A stretch of 41,221 bases of DNA from an uncultured Prevotellaceae bacterium (GCA_946405695.1 CAMJIA010000007.1:1-41221), one strand, 5' to 3'. Shown: positions 26,419 to 35,555, counted from the stretch's first letter. Made by a program: numbers and translations. The notes: generated by a model not told the origin, from the sequence alone.

Positions 26419-29400
26419 TTATCTCCAGAAATCGTCGTCAAACTCCATATAGCCGCCGTTCTGCTGCTGGGGAGCATCGTTGAACAGCGGGTCGTCTTCG
26501 TCGTTACCTGTTGGCTCTTCGCTATCAGTTGCAGGTTCCTCATCATCTTCGCTCTGTATGATGGTTTCTGGTTCGTCTAGCAGGTCTTTGTCGGAGACTT
26601 CCAGAGGCTCCAGCTCCTTCTCGAAGAATATCTCGTAGTCACGATAGCTGTAGTTGGTTCCAAGCAACGGCAGGTTCTTCTCGCTGATAATGATTGGTCG
26701 GCAGGGGCGTAACATGTCGGCCATTGCTTGATCGTTATACAACTGGCGAGCATATTGGCGGGTCTCGTCATAGTTGAGAAAACCGCTAATCATCATACGC
26801 ACCAGTCCATTTGCATCCTGGTCTACGTTGATGTCGAAGTTACGTACAAGGAAGTTCGAAAAGTTATACTTCGCCATCTCGTAGAGCAATTGGTTATGGT
26901 TCACGGAGTCTGGCTGATATGCCAGCAAGAACACGAAGTTGGTCTCACGTTCTATGGTTAGCGTATCGTTGCGTGTGGAGTCGGAAGCCATGTCAATAGC
27001 ACGCCGTGACCAGACGTCATCGATATCAAACTTACCACCATGCAGTGTCCTGCCTTGTTGTACACCGCGGATAATCATTCCTGCCATCTCGCTAACCTCA
27101 CTCTCTGGGTACTTTTCTACGACTTGCTTCAAACGGTCAATGCAAGCGTCCGACTGTCCTTTGTTCAATAAGCTGAGACCCTCAATGAAGAGGAACTTAG
27201 GGCGATGCTGTCCCAACGGGAAACGCTTCTCGGAGATTTCGCCATTGGCCTCCACCTCCTCGTGGCGGTCAGCCTTGAAAGCCTCATAGGTGGCAGCATA
27301 GATAGAATCTTCGATATGTACGCCAAAGCGTTGGTTCTCTGCGAAGTAAGGGTCAGACAACAGTGTCGTCCAGTCGCTTTCAGGGAAGTCGCTCTGGAGC
27401 ATCGCCAGACAGCGGTTTGCCTCTGCTGTGCGTCCTTGTCTAGAGTAGAGCAGGAAAAGGTGATACCACGCCTCGTCGTTATGCTCGTAGTCAGCATATT
27501 GGGTTGTCAGACGCCCTAACGCCTTCTCGCTGAGTCGCAGGTTGTCAAGTTTGTCCTTGAAGATAATGCCCGAATGGAACAGACCATCCTTGATGAGATT
27601 GTTGCTCTCGGCTATCTGCTCTTCTGTGAAAGGAATCTGTGCCAGATAGTACTCGCGCTTGTGTGGGTCGAAGGCAGAACTGTCGGCAGGGGCTTCAGCC
27701 CCAGCAATGGAATCGCTGGGCACAGTGGCTGTCGGGCTTTCCATGTTTTCTATGTTTTCTACGTTTTCTACCTGGTCTTGACTTTCTTGATTTTCCAAAC
27801 TGTCTGGCTGTTCCGTGTTCTCCTGGTTAAAGTCTACAACCGTCTTGTTGAGGCGTTGCCAATGGTCTTGGTTCTCGCGTCTACCCCACTGTCGTTGGAA
27901 GGACTGTTTACCTTGACTGACTGCCTGCGGGTTGTAGAAATACCACTGTCCAGACTTTCCACCACCTATGGGTTGTGGGGCGGCAGGTGCTGGTCTGGTG
28001 TTCCTGTTCCCGTTCTTGGCCTCTTCCTGTTGTTGGATTTTCTCGGCCTCAGCCTCTTCACGGGCTCGTTCTTCTTCTTTCTCCTTCTTGATGAGGTCTT
28101 CGATAATCTTGTCAATAATCTTGTTACGCTGGTCTTCCGACATGCGTGCCAGACGCTGCAGCGAGTCTTGCAGTTCTACGGCGCTTGTGTGTGGTGCCAG
28201 TTCGTCGAGCACCTTCGAGCGTTCGTCGAGCTGTTTATAGTCCTTGCGATCTTTATCCAACAAACCAATAGCTTCACCATAGCAGCGTTGGGCATCTGCA
28301 TATTTTTCTTTGTCCCAATAGACGTTACCTAATGTCAGCAGCAAGACACCTTTCTCAATGCCACTACGTGTTGCCTTCTTACAACCTTCCTCATAGGCTT
28401 CGATGGCGTGTAGCGTATCTCGTTGGGTGAGGTAGACGTTGCCAATGGCGTAGTACACCTGGTCGAGGTAATCCTTGTTGTTGTCCGAACGGGCCATGCG
28501 CTTCAACTTGCTTATCTTGCCCTTCGCATCTGTGGCTGGCATCACCTCCGTCTGCGCAATGCGGGCATTGAATTCCAGTTCGTAGGGCGGATTCAGACGT
28601 ATCACATGCTTGAACGATTGGTAGGCCTCTGCTTTCTGTCCCAGCATTGCTTGTATCTGTCCCATCAGGAACCATTCGCGTGCTCTCTGCTTGCGACGTT
28701 TCTCGTGTTTGACGACCTTGCGCAGATAGGGCAGAGCCTCCTCATAGCGACCAGCACGAATGTTGTAGTTGGCCAGCGTGTAGTCCCAGTCTTTCTGTGC
28801 CCGATAGTGGATGCTATCGCGTAACTGTTTGTTAATGATGTCCTCTGCATCGTAGAGCCAGTCCAGTTCAGTATAGCTCTTGGCCTGCCACGCATGGGCG
28901 ATGCCATTGATAGCAGGCTGAGTCTGATAGAGACGTGCCATATAAGAGAAGGTGGCAGCAGCCTCTTCAAACTGTCCTTGTTGGAACTGCGACTTACCCA
29001 ACAACAGCCAGGCATGCCAGAGGAAGGGGTTGTACTCGCGACGGTTCAGCCACTCAATATCCTTCTGCGTCTTGCGACGACCTTTGTTCCATTCCGGACG
29101 CTTCTTGATGCTATGCAGTTTGATGGCCTTCTCCGCTTTCTCTATGGCTCGGTCGTAGTTACCCTTTCCCAACTCCCGACTCTGCTTGTTGGAGACAGGG
29201 TAGAGAGGAATGAGTTCTGTACAGTTGTCTTTGTTGCCGTTCTCCTTCTCAATATTACCCTCTATGAAGGCCTGTGAACCATTATAGTAGGTGTTATAGC
29301 GGGCATTGAACGAGTGCCACCAGCGGTTTCGTGCTGTATTGTTCTTGGTGGAGCAAGAGGTTAATACCAACAGCACGAGCAACAAATGGCATGCTTTCTT

Positions 29401-29565
29401 GCTTTTATCTACTATGTCTGCCAACTTACACTCACTTCTGCTAGTACACGACGAACAGTCACCCTCTTTGGTGACAATAGGCTCGTCTGTGCTACCAATA
29501 GAGGCGATAGCAGCGATGATGCCCAGCACCACAAGCGATATGACGACAATCAGCAGGAATTGCAT
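26419..29565 (-). CDS. porW: PorW/SprE-like TPR lipoprotein, fused to a small Cys-containing membrane segment
   Basis: This is a 1048-residue frame. From Cys71 it matches PorW/SprE of the type IX secretion and gliding machinery: CSTKNNTARNRWWHSFNARY, many TPRs, a charged coiled segment, the GQWYFYNPQAVSQGKQSF block, further TPRs and an acidic tail. Residues 55-71 are a complete lipoprotein signal (KSKKACHLLLVLLVLTSC). Ahead of it is a separate membrane anchor (1-24) followed by GDCSSCTSRSEC (Cys37, Cys40, Cys46). This looks like two genes read as one, or an in-frame fusion. TTG at 29424 (codon 48) is a possible internal start for PorW. A 9-bp tandem repeat encodes VENIENMES in a linker. It lies 33 bp after aroA. 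Confidence 0.88.
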   Translation of the reverse strand: MQFLLIVVISLVVLGIIAAIASIGSTDEPIVTKEGDCSSCTSRSECKLADIVDKSKKACHLLLVLLVLTSCSTKNNTARNRWWHSFNARYNTYYNGSQAFIEGNIEKENGNKDNCTELIPLYPVSNKQSRELGKGNYDRAIEKAEKAIKLHSIKKRPEWNKGRRKTQKDIEWLNRREYNPFLWHAWLLLGKSQFQQGQFEEAAATFSYMARLYQTQPAINGIAHAWQAKSYTELDWLYDAEDIINKQLRDSIHYRAQKDWDYTLANYNIRAGRYEEALPYLRKVVKHEKRRKQRAREWFLMGQIQAMLGQKAEAYQSFKHVIRLNPPYELEFNARIAQTEVMPATDAKGKISKLKRMARSDNNKDYLDQVYYAIGNVYLTQRDTLHAIEAYEEGCKKATRSGIEKGVLLLTLGNVYWDKEKYADAQRCYGEAIGLLDKDRKDYKQLDERSKVLDELAPHTSAVELQDSLQRLARMSEDQRNKIIDKIIEDLIKKEKEEERAREEAEAEKIQQQEEAKNGNRNTRPAPAAPQPIGGGKSGQWYFYNPQAVSQGKQSFQRQWGRRENQDHWQRLNKTVVDFNQENTEQPDSLENQESQDQVENVENIENMESPTATVPSDSIAGAEAPADSSAFDPHKREYYLAQIPFTEEQIAESNNLIKDGLFHSGIIFKDKLDNLRLSEKALGRLTTQYADYEHNDEAWYHLFLLYSRQGRTAEANRCLAMLQSDFPESDWTTLLSDPYFAENQRFGVHIEDSIYAATYEAFKADRHEEVEANGEISEKRFPLGQHRPKFLFIEGLSLLNKGQSDACIDRLKQVVEKYPESEVSEMAGMIIRGVQQGRTLHGGKFDIDDVWSRRAIDMASDSTRNDTLTIERETNFVFLLAYQPDSVNHNQLLYEMAKYNFSNFLVRNFDINVDQDANGLVRMMISGFLNYDETRQYARQLYNDQAMADMLRPCRPIIISEKNLPLLGTNYSYRDYEIFFEKELEPLEVSDKDLLDEPETIIQSEDDEEPATDSEEPTGNDEDDPLFNDAPQQQNGGYMEFDDDFWR
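27746..27772. repeat. 9-bp tandem repeat in the porW linker
   Basis: Three units TTTTCTATG, TTTTCTACG and TTTTCTACC in tandem on the plus strand. In the porW frame they specify repeats around VEN-IEN-ME in a Glu/Asn/Gln-rich linker between TPR blocks. Confidence 0.8.
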
Positions 29566-29598
29566 GTTTTGTTATAACGACAGCAAAATTATCATTTA

Positions 29599-30852
29599 TC
29601 AATTATCATTTAGGGCAAAGCCCGCCTTTATAAGGTCTTTCCAGAAGCTGGGGTACGACTTACTGACCACCTGCGGGTTGTTGATGCACAACTGGTCTAA
29701 ACGGAAGGCGGCAGGGGCAAAGGCCAACGCCATGCGGTGGTCTTCGTAAGTGTCAATGGCTGCGTCTTGTTGAGGCTCGCAGCGTTCATCATCCCAGTAA
29801 AGCTCACTATTGTTCACGTCGTGTAACACAAATCCCAGTTTATGCATCTCCGTCTTCAGCGCTTCTATGCGGTCAGTTTCCTTGATTTTCAGCGTTGACA
29901 GGCCACGGAAGTGGAAGCGAACGCCAAGCATACAACAACACACCACAAAGGTCTGCGCCAGGTCGGGCGAGTTGACGAAGTCGTATTCCAAGCGGGGTAC
30001 ACAACGACCACTATGGCGCAGGGTCACTGTGGTGGGTACGCCTTCCTCGGTAGTGTCAAAGGAGGTCTTCACACCTAGCAGACTGAAGATATAGCGCACT
30101 GTACTGTCCCCCTGCTTCGAGCCGTCCATCAGTCCTTCAAGACGTACTTCGTCGTTAGCCTCTTTCGACAGCGCAATCATCTCATACCAGTAGGAGGCAG
30201 CACTCCAGTCGCTTTCAATATAGTAAGCATGTTCCTTGTAGGGTTGCGCCTGAACGCTAATGGTCTCGTAGTCACTCCAGTCGGCAATGGCTCCAAACTC
30301 TCGCATCATCCACAACGTCAGGTCAATATATGGACGCGAGATAATATCCCCCTTCAGACGCAATGTCAGTCCGTTGCTGAGCATGGGACCAATCATCAGG
30401 AGTGCCGAAACATACTGCGAACTGATGTTGCCTGGCACCTCCAACAGTCCACCTTCCAGCTTTCTGCCTTTGATGCGGAGTGGAGGAAAACCCTCCTCAC
30501 CGGTATATATGATATCTGCACCCAGATGGCGCAGAGCATCTACCAGTACGCCAATGGGACGATGCTTCATGCGCTCTGTACCCGTAATGACATGCTCTTC
30601 GCCGTTGCGCGTGGCCAGAAAGGCCGTCATGAAACGCATCGCCGTACCTGCCGCCTTGATATTAATCTCGTATGGATTGTTTTGCAGCGCCTGAATAATC
30701 ACCTTCGTGTCGTCACAGTCTGATAAATTATTGGGTAACACATTGCTCCCTGACAATGCATGGATAATCATTGCACGGTTCGAGATGCTCTTCGATGCCG
30801 GCAGTTTGATGGTCTGGTTTAGTGCCTTTGGGGCTATGATGTTGTATTGCAT
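29599..30852 (-). CDS. aroA: 3-phosphoshikimate 1-carboxyvinyltransferase (EPSP synthase)
   Basis: This 417-residue cytoplasmic enzyme of the shikimate pathway joins shikimate-3-phosphate and PEP. Visible signatures are KLPASKSISNR (Lys21, Ser22, Arg26), AAGTAMRFMTAFLA, LEVPGNISSQYVSALLM, KIKETDRIEALKTEM and YEDHRMALAFAPAAF. Length is near the family norm. It is the first gene of aroA-porW-porX-tsaE, with a promoter ending about 29 nt upstream. Nothing in the sequence explains why it is linked to secretion genes. Confidence 0.95.
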   Translation of the reverse strand: MQYNIIAPKALNQTIKLPASKSISNRAMIIHALSGSNVLPNNLSDCDDTKVIIQALQNNPYEINIKAAGTAMRFMTAFLATRNGEEHVITGTERMKHRPIGVLVDALRHLGADIIYTGEEGFPPLRIKGRKLEGGLLEVPGNISSQYVSALLMIGPMLSNGLTLRLKGDIISRPYIDLTLWMMREFGAIADWSDYETISVQAQPYKEHAYYIESDWSAASYWYEMIALSKEANDEVRLEGLMDGSKQGDSTVRYIFSLLGVKTSFDTTEEGVPTTVTLRHSGRCVPRLEYDFVNSPDLAQTFVVCCCMLGVRFHFRGLSTLKIKETDRIEALKTEMHKLGFVLHDVNNSELYWDDERCEPQQDAAIDTYEDHRMALAFAPAAFRLDQLCINNPQVVSKSYPSFWKDLIKAGFALNDN

Positions 30853-30881
30853 ATTTCGTGTACCTTACTTATAATAACTCA

Positions 30882-30912
30882 CAAAAGTACGAATTATTTG
30901 GTAGATTACCAA
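30882..30912 (-). promoter_or_regulatory. Promoter for the aroA-porW-porX-tsaE operon
   Basis: The -7 box TACTTTTG (30889-30882) on the minus strand is preceded, about 20 bp away, by TTG (30912-30910), a partial -33 element. Confidence 0.6.
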
Positions 30913-30960
30913 GGAAATAACATTAATTATATATCTTTTCTGCAAAAAGTAGTTAGAAAA

Positions 30961-30992
30961 TTTGCGTGTTTCAAAAAAACTCCGTACCTTTG
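30961..30992 (+). promoter_or_regulatory. Promoter for tRNA-Pro
   Basis: TTTG (30961-30964), 20 bp and TACCTTTG (30985-30992), both exact consensus, lie 23 bp before the mature tRNA 5' end. Confidence 0.78.
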
Positions 30993-31015
30993 CACCCGCT
31001 TAACAGCAAAACGAT

Positions 31016-31091
31016 CGGGATTTAGCGCAGTTGGTAGCGCACACGTCTGGGGGGCGCGAGGTCGCTGGTTCGAGTCCAGTAATCCCGACCA
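31016..31091 (+). tRNA. tRNA-Pro (anticodon GGG)
   Basis: The 76-nt sequence folds as a cloverleaf. The acceptor stem CGGGATT/AATCCCG has discriminator A and an encoded CCA. The D stem is GCGC/GCGC with loop AGTTGGTA. The anticodon loop CTGGGGG has anticodon GGG with U33 and G37, as expected for proline. The T arm is GCTGG-TTCGAGT-CCAGT. The anticodon stem CACGT/GCGCG contains an A28-C42 mismatch and a U31-G39 wobble, which is unusual. It decodes CCC and CCU. A terminator hairpin follows directly. Confidence 0.92.
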
Positions 31092-31096
31092 AAAGA

Positions 31097-31140
31097 AAAT
31101 CCAAGTCACTGGTTCACAGTAGCTTGGATTTCTTTTATTT
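31097..31140 (+). terminator. Terminator after tRNA-Pro, probably bidirectional
   Basis: A perfect 9-bp stem, AAATCCAAG (31097-31105) with CTTGGATTT (31123-31131), is followed by CTTTTATTT. Read on the minus strand it is followed by TCTTTT, so it can also end the operon arriving from 35514-31176. Confidence 0.75.
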
Positions 31141-31175
31141 CCTATATTTGTCGTTTCTTGACGCGATTTCCGTAC

Positions 31176-31745
31176 TTAGTTCTCAGGGTCACCTCGGTAG
31201 TGATAAGGCTCCACATTGATGTCGTTATACTCCATCTCTGGTATTTCTATGGTGTCATTGAGTTTCTTGCCATAGTCACCGCGAGCCGCACCATTGGATA
31301 AAACCAATTCCTCATAGTGAAGCGTACAGAATACCGTCTGGAATACGCCAATGCCTATGCGACAGCCCTGAGGATACATGCTGTTGAAAAGGTAGACGCT
31401 TTTGAAGCCAGGATGGCTGTATACTTCCAGATTATTGTATTTGAGGAAAGCCTTGAACACCTCTCTTTTGGTCTTTGCAGTATCTGCTGCCGAGAAGGAG
31501 CGCGAAATGTTGTTGATGAACTCATCAATCTCGTCAGCCTTGATGCTGTCGTTCTCCTGCAGGCACTCATGGACGTTGTCAACAGTCTCTACAAGCATGA
31601 TATCCCTTGAGGGTACAGTAATCAGCGCAAAGATATAAAATGCGAAGAGTACGATTAAGACAATAACCAATCTGCCAAGACAACTGTTAAAGAACTCTTG
31701 TGTAAGACTTTTCTTCTTGTATTTGTCACTATTAATCTGATCCAT
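31176..31745 (-). CDS. Membrane-anchored protein of unknown function
   Basis: This 189-residue protein has a charged N-terminus, one transmembrane helix (about 24-46, GRLVIVLIVLFAFYIFALI) and an extracytoplasmic region of about 140 residues. It contains a predicted helical part (50-105) and then a mixed part with VYSHPGFKSVYLFNSMYPQG. I do not recognise the family. It is the last gene of the operon with folE, 33 bp after the folE stop. The spacer reads as TAACC-type degenerate repeat on the minus strand. Confidence 0.75.
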   Translation of the reverse strand: MDQINSDKYKKKSLTQEFFNSCLGRLVIVLIVLFAFYIFALITVPSRDIMLVETVDNVHECLQENDSIKADEIDEFINNISRSFSAADTAKTKREVFKAFLKYNNLEVYSHPGFKSVYLFNSMYPQGCRIGIGVFQTVFCTLHYEELVLSNGAARGDYGKKLNDTIEIPEMEYNDINVEPYHYRGDPEN

Positions 31746-31778
31746 AATTTATAGTGGTTAGATGTTAGGGATTAGTAT

Positions 31779-32372
31779 TTAAAGTTTTGAATTATTGTGA
31801 ATCAGGTTCATAAACTCCTGACGGGTTTTTGCTTGGTTGAAGGCACCACTGAAGTCGCTGGTGGTAGTGACGCTGTTTTGTTTTTCCACGCCACGCATCT
31901 GCATGCACATGTGGCGTGCCTCTACGACAACCATCACACCCAGTGGATGGAGGGTCTGTTCGATGCACTCCTTGATTTGCAGCGTCATGCGCTCCTGCAC
32001 TTGCAGACGATGACTGTAGATGTCGACTACGCGGGCTATCTTCGACAGTCCCGTGATGTAGCCGTTGGGGATATAGGCCACATGCACCTTGCCGTAGAAG
32101 GGCAGCATGTGGTGTTCGCAGAGTGAGAAGAAATCAATGTCCTTGACGATGACCATCTGCGAGTAGTCTTCCTTGAAGAGGGCGTCGCGCAACACCTGAT
32201 GGGCGTCCATCTCGTAGCCGCGTGTCAACACTTGCATGGCCTTGGCCACGCGCATAGGTGTTTTTAGGAGTCCTTCGCGACTGGGGTCTTCGCCCAACAG
32301 CGTCAGTATCTCCTTGTAGTGCTCGGCCAACTCGTCGAGGCCCTCTCTGAATATTTCGTTTTCTGGATACAC
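31779..32372 (-). CDS. folE: GTP cyclohydrolase I
   Basis: This 197-residue enzyme converts GTP to 7,8-dihydroneopterin triphosphate, the first step to folate (and often queuosine). Zinc-binding and active-site features are present: [24 protein letters not shown] (Cys and His ligands), [23 protein letters not shown] and [17 protein letters not shown] (third Cys ligand). The start codon is GTG at 32372. AAGGAG lies only one base upstream, and no nearby ATG exists in frame. The 28-bp spacer before it is an 8-bp tandem repeat. Confidence 0.95.
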   Translation of the reverse strand: MYPENEIFREGLDELAEHYKEILTLLGEDPSREGLLKTPMRVAKAMQVLTRGYEMDAHQVLRDALFKEDYSQMVIVKDIDFFSLCEHHMLPFYGKVHVAYIPNGYITGLSKIARVVDIYSHRLQVQERMTLQIKECIEQTLHPLGVMVVVEARHMCMQMRGVEKQNSVTTTSDFSGAFNQAKTRQEFMNLIHNNSKL

Positions 32373-32375
32373 TCC

Positions 32376-32403
32376 TTAAACTCTTAAACTTTTAAAATTC
32401 TTA
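32376..32403. repeat. 8-bp degenerate tandem repeat between the SPOR and folE genes
   Basis: Units TTAAACTC, TTAAACTT and TTAAAATTC, then TTAA, occupy the whole junction and reach the stop codon of the SPOR gene. They also supply the Shine-Dalgarno-like AAGGAG ahead of folE. Confidence 0.75.
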
Positions 32404-32994
32404 ATATGCTACGGTAATCTTGCCCTTCACGATGGTTGCCTGGTCAAAGCCAAGGTCACGCAGACTGACCAGCATCTGGTGAGCTTCCTCATAAGTGCGG
32501 TAGTTACCGACGCGGCATATCCAGCGTGGTGAATAGAAATGTACGTACACGGGCACGTTAGGATAATGGCTCTTAATGGCGTTGCGTGTCTGTTCTGCCT
32601 GCTGACGGTCCTTGCGCGAATTGCCACCAGCAAAGGCCTGGACGCGATAACCTGTAATCTTGTGGCCGTTACGAATCATCTTCGGAACGGTATCGGGGAT
32701 AACGGTGGTGCTTGTTGTGCTTGTCGGACTACTGGGAGTTGTCGTACTAGTTTTACTAGAGGTACTCGGCGTAGCGGGCTTGGGCGTAGTAGGTGATGTG
32801 GTGGCAGTTGTGCTGCTACTCTTTGTCGTCAGTATGGCGCTATTGACCAGCTTGTCAATGGAGTCACTCTGGTGAATGGTTACTGAGCCATGACCAGCAG
32901 CAGGCTGTTTCTGCAGGCGCTGGGTAAAAGTCTGTGCACCAGCACCCATCGGGATGCCGATACACAGTACTAATATCTGGATAAAATGTTTCAT
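32401..32994 (-). CDS. Exported SPOR domain protein
   Basis: This 197-residue protein has a signal peptide (about 1-20, ending AGAQ). A Thr/Ser/Pro-rich linker (about 55-100) is followed by a SPOR domain (about 115-197) with GYRVQAFAGGNSRKDRQQAE and WICRVGNYRTYEEAHQMLVSLRDLG. SPOR domains bind septal peptidoglycan lacking stem peptides, so a division or cell-wall role is likely. The linker may be O-glycosylated, as is common in Bacteroidota, but no clear D-S/T-A/I/L/V/M-type site count was made. It begins on the base after the tpiA stop. Confidence 0.9.
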   Translation of the reverse strand: MKHFIQILVLCIGIPMGAGAQTFTQRLQKQPAAGHGSVTIHQSDSIDKLVNSAILTTKSSSTTATTSPTTPKPATPSTSSKTSTTTPSSPTSTTSTTVIPDTVPKMIRNGHKITGYRVQAFAGGNSRKDRQQAEQTRNAIKSHYPNVPVYVHFYSPRWICRVGNYRTYEEAHQMLVSLRDLGFDQATIVKGKITVAY

Positions 32995-33756
32995 TTACTT
33001 CTTCCAAGCGTCGATGATACCCTTGAAGTCAGCGCACTTCAGCGAAGCACCGCCGATGAGACCACCGTCGATGTCAGCCTTGGCGAAGAGCTCAGGAGCG
33101 TTAGAAGCCTTGCAAGAGCCACCATACAGGATGCTGGTGTCCTCGGCAACAGCCTGACCATACTTCTCAGCAACGATAGAGCGGATATAAGCGTGGATTT
33201 CCTCAGCCTGCTCAGCGGTAGCGGTCTTGCCAGTACCGATGGCCCAGATGGGCTCGTAGGCGATGATAATCTTGCGGAAGTCCTCCTCAGAGAGGTTGAA
33301 TACGCTACCTTCGAGCTCAGCCTTTACAACCTCGTTCTGCTTGTTAGCCTCACGCTCTGCCAGCGACTCACCAATGCAGAAGATAACCTTCAGGTTGTTC
33401 TTCAGGGCCAGAAGCACCTTCTCCTTCAGAATCTCCGGAGTCTCCTTGTAGTACTCACGACGCTCTGAGTGACCGAGGATAACATACTGAGCACCAGTGC
33501 TCTTTACCATCTCAGCGCTCACCTCACCAGTGAAAGCACCCTTCTCCTTGTCTGCGCAGTTCTCAGCACCCAGACCGATGATGTCCTGGTTCAGCTCCTT
33601 GGCAACAGATGCCAGGTGGATGAACGGTGTGCAGATGACAACGTCACAGTTGGGTTTGTCGGCTGCGAGAGCCTCATTCAGTTCCTTGGCCAGAGCCACT
33701 CCCTCTTGCAGGTTCAGGTTCATCTTCCAGTTGCCTGCTACGATTTTCTTTCTCAT
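32995..33756 (-). CDS. tpiA: Triosephosphate isomerase
   Basis: This 253-residue glycolytic enzyme has all catalytic elements: NWKMN with Lys11, ILGHSERR with His96, and [15 protein letters not shown] with Glu168 and loop 6. The phosphate-binding [12 protein letters not shown] and [10 protein letters not shown] follow. The start region lies inside the 3' end of the upstream DoxX-like gene (83-bp overlap), so translation is probably coupled. It is immediately followed by the SPOR gene with no spacer. Confidence 0.97.
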   Translation of the reverse strand: MRKKIVAGNWKMNLNLQEGVALAKELNEALAADKPNCDVVICTPFIHLASVAKELNQDIIGLGAENCADKEKGAFTGEVSAEMVKSTGAQYVILGHSERREYYKETPEILKEKVLLALKNNLKVIFCIGESLAEREANKQNEVVKAELEGSVFNLSEEDFRKIIIAYEPIWAIGTGKTATAEQAEEIHAYIRSIVAEKYGQAVAEDTSILYGGSCKASNAPELFAKADIDGGLIGGASLKCADFKGIIDAWKK

Positions 33757-34930
33757 TTTCTGTTTTTTGTTTAAAAAGTTGATATATCTTGTTAGATTGT
33801 TCTTTTCTCTTCAGCCACTTCGTCCATGCCCACAGGCGGTCGGCAATGGTCAGCAGCAAGAGTGGCAACAGGTACCACAGCACAACGACGAGTATCTTCT
33901 GTGCCATCGTTTCCTTGTCTATCTTGCCCATCTCCAGCTTCTCCAGTCGGTCTGTCATCTCATATTCGTCGGGCAGAATATTGTGGCTCCACTTGCGAAT
34001 GATGACGCCGTCCTTCAGCAACAGCATGCCTGGATTGCTACGGATAACGGTTTTCAGTACAATTTCGTCGGTCTGGCAGAACGGATATTCCGCACCCGTC
34101 ATGTCGCGCCAACGCTCGATACCCCTACTGCCGCTAGCCGTCAGCGCATAGAAGGGGTAGTCGTTGTCTTCAGCATACTCGTACATCTGATTGATGAGGT
34201 CCAGTTGACTGTCGTCGGCCTGTTCCACATGGGGTGCTACGAGCAGGAAAAGGTATCCCTTCTGGTTGAGCAGCGAGTCGGTAATATCCTCGCCGTCTTC
34301 CACGCGCTGGATGAAGAACTCTGTGTAGGGCGACTCCTCACCGTTCATCATCTGTTGCCAACCTGTCCTGAGGTCTGCGCCGATTTGGTAAGGACGGAAG
34401 TCCAGATAGGGCAAGTCATAGAGCGACCATCCTGAGACAGCGATGATGAAGAGGGCTGAATAGTTGGTGGCTATCCACTGGCTCGACCTGGAGATGAAGC
34501 GCACAATGTCGTGGGGCCATTTCCACACGATGAGGGCCATTGCCAGCAGCACGATGTTCTTGACAAATGTCTGCCAGTTGGTGAGGACGATGGCATCGCC
34601 AAAGCAACCGCAGTCACTTACGGGGTCGGCCAGCGCCACCCACAGCGTCAAAGGTGTCACCACGAGCATCAGCAGCAGCGTCAGCGTCTTCGAAATGGTC
34701 TTGCGGATACCAAAGAACAGACAGATTCCCAGGAAGAATTCCAGGGCCGACAGCAGTACCGAGGCCGCCAGCGTTGCAAAGTCGGGTGCCAGCGCCTGCA
34801 GGTGTAGAGCGGTCAGGTAGTCCTGCAGCTTATACTGCGTGCCCAGCGGATCGACAGCCTTGACGAATCCTGAGAACACCAGGACCACCGCCAACACCAT
34901 TCGCGCAATATTTACTACTACCTTCCTCAC
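33674..34930 (-). CDS. DoxX/MauE-like membrane protein (BT_3980 type)
   Basis: This 418-residue protein has an N-terminal four-helix DoxX/MauE-like domain (about 1-150; [34 protein letters not shown]). A transmembrane helix (about 160-180), an extracytoplasmic thioredoxin-like region (about 195-330) and a further helix (about 345-365) follow. The CGCFGDA motif and the thioredoxin-like part suggest redox or quinone-linked membrane chemistry (inference). The start is GTG at 34930. The last 27 codons or so overlap tpiA by 83 bp and encode a charged, Gly-rich tail ([13 protein letters not shown]) that looks like read-through of an ancestral end. Confidence 0.87.
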   Translation of the reverse strand: MRKVVVNIARMVLAVVLVFSGFVKAVDPLGTQYKLQDYLTALHLQALAPDFATLAASVLLSALEFFLGICLFFGIRKTISKTLTLLLMLVVTPLTLWVALADPVSDCGCFGDAIVLTNWQTFVKNIVLLAMALIVWKWPHDIVRFISRSSQWIATNYSALFIIAVSGWSLYDLPYLDFRPYQIGADLRTGWQQMMNGEESPYTEFFIQRVEDGEDITDSLLNQKGYLFLLVAPHVEQADDSQLDLINQMYEYAEDNDYPFYALTASGSRGIERWRDMTGAEYPFCQTDEIVLKTVIRSNPGMLLLKDGVIIRKWSHNILPDEYEMTDRLEKLEMGKIDKETMAQKILVVVLWYLLPLLLLTIADRLWAWTKWLKRKEQSNKIYQLFKQKTENEKENRSRQLEDEPEPARGSGSGQGTE

Positions 34931-34938
34931 CTTTTACC

Positions 34939-34982
34939 TTAACTTCTTTAACTGCCCTAACTCCTTTAACTTCTCAACTTTA
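34939..34982. repeat. 9-bp degenerate tandem repeat at the DUF1599/DoxX-like junction
   Basis: Five units of about 9 bp (TTAACTTCT, TTAACTGCC, CTAACTCCT, TTAACTTCT, CAACTTTA) span the 35-bp spacer and the last four codons of the DUF1599 gene. Confidence 0.78.
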
Positions 34983-35514
34983 TCGCTCCGAATACTGCGT
35001 AGTTGATAATGTCCATGTAGTTCGCGTCGATGCCCTCACTGACCAGCGTCTCGCCCCCCAGATTCTCAATCTCCTTGATGCGTTCTATCTTGGTCAATAT
35101 GAAGTCGGTGTAAGAGCTGACCCGCATGCCTCGCCACGCCTCGTCATAGTCGTGGTTCTTGCGCTTCATCAGCTCCAGCGCCTCCTGGGCATATTTGTCG
35201 TATAGCACCATAGCAGCGTCGTTGTCCATGTCGACGGTGTCGCTGAAACCGTGGTAAAGTTGTATCAGTCCCACAATACCATAATTAATCAGGGCAATGA
35301 ACTCTGGACGAATACCCTCGCCCACCAGCGACTCTTTCTTGATTTCCAGCGAACGGATACGCTTGGCTTTGATGAACAACTGGTCGGTCAACGACTGTGG
35401 ACGCAGGATGCGCCACGAAGCCCCATAATCATGGAGCTTCTTCTCAAACAGCGTGCGACATTCTGTCAGCGTCTGTTCGAACTCTTCATTTGTCTTTGCT
35501 TCGTTATTAGCCAT
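34966..35514 (-). CDS. DUF1599 protein with two repeats
   Basis: This is a 182-residue cytoplasmic protein with two related halves. CRTLFEKKLHDYGASWRILR...LINYGIVGLIQL and ALELMKRKNHDYDEAWRGMR...IINYAVFGAIKL match the DUF1599 pattern. The function of the family is not established. A longer frame begins at 35526, but that ATG lies within the -7 box (35524-35531), so the start is the ATG at 35514 (MANNEAK). That leaves only 9 nt between box and ATG, implying a leaderless or nearly leaderless mRNA. It is the first gene of the operon running through tpiA to folE. Confidence 0.9.
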   Translation of the reverse strand: MANNEAKTNEEFEQTLTECRTLFEKKLHDYGASWRILRPQSLTDQLFIKAKRIRSLEIKKESLVGEGIRPEFIALINYGIVGLIQLYHGFSDTVDMDNDAAMVLYDKYAQEALELMKRKNHDYDEAWRGMRVSSYTDFILTKIERIKEIENLGGETLVSEGIDANYMDIINYAVFGAIKLRS

Positions 35515-35523
35515 AATTCGGTG

Positions 35524-35555
35524 CAAAGGTAAACAATTCTAATGAATTGACCAAA
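35524..35555 (-). promoter_or_regulatory. Promoter of the DUF1599-tpiA-folE operon
   Basis: TTTG (35555-35552), 20 bp and TACCTTTG (35531-35524) on the minus strand. The ATG at 35514 follows 9 nt after the -7 box. Confidence 0.75.

Noticed and set aside
33497..34435. A 312-codon frame on the plus strand across tpiA and the DoxX-like gene
   Set aside because: It is antisense to two well-supported genes and has no coherent domain.
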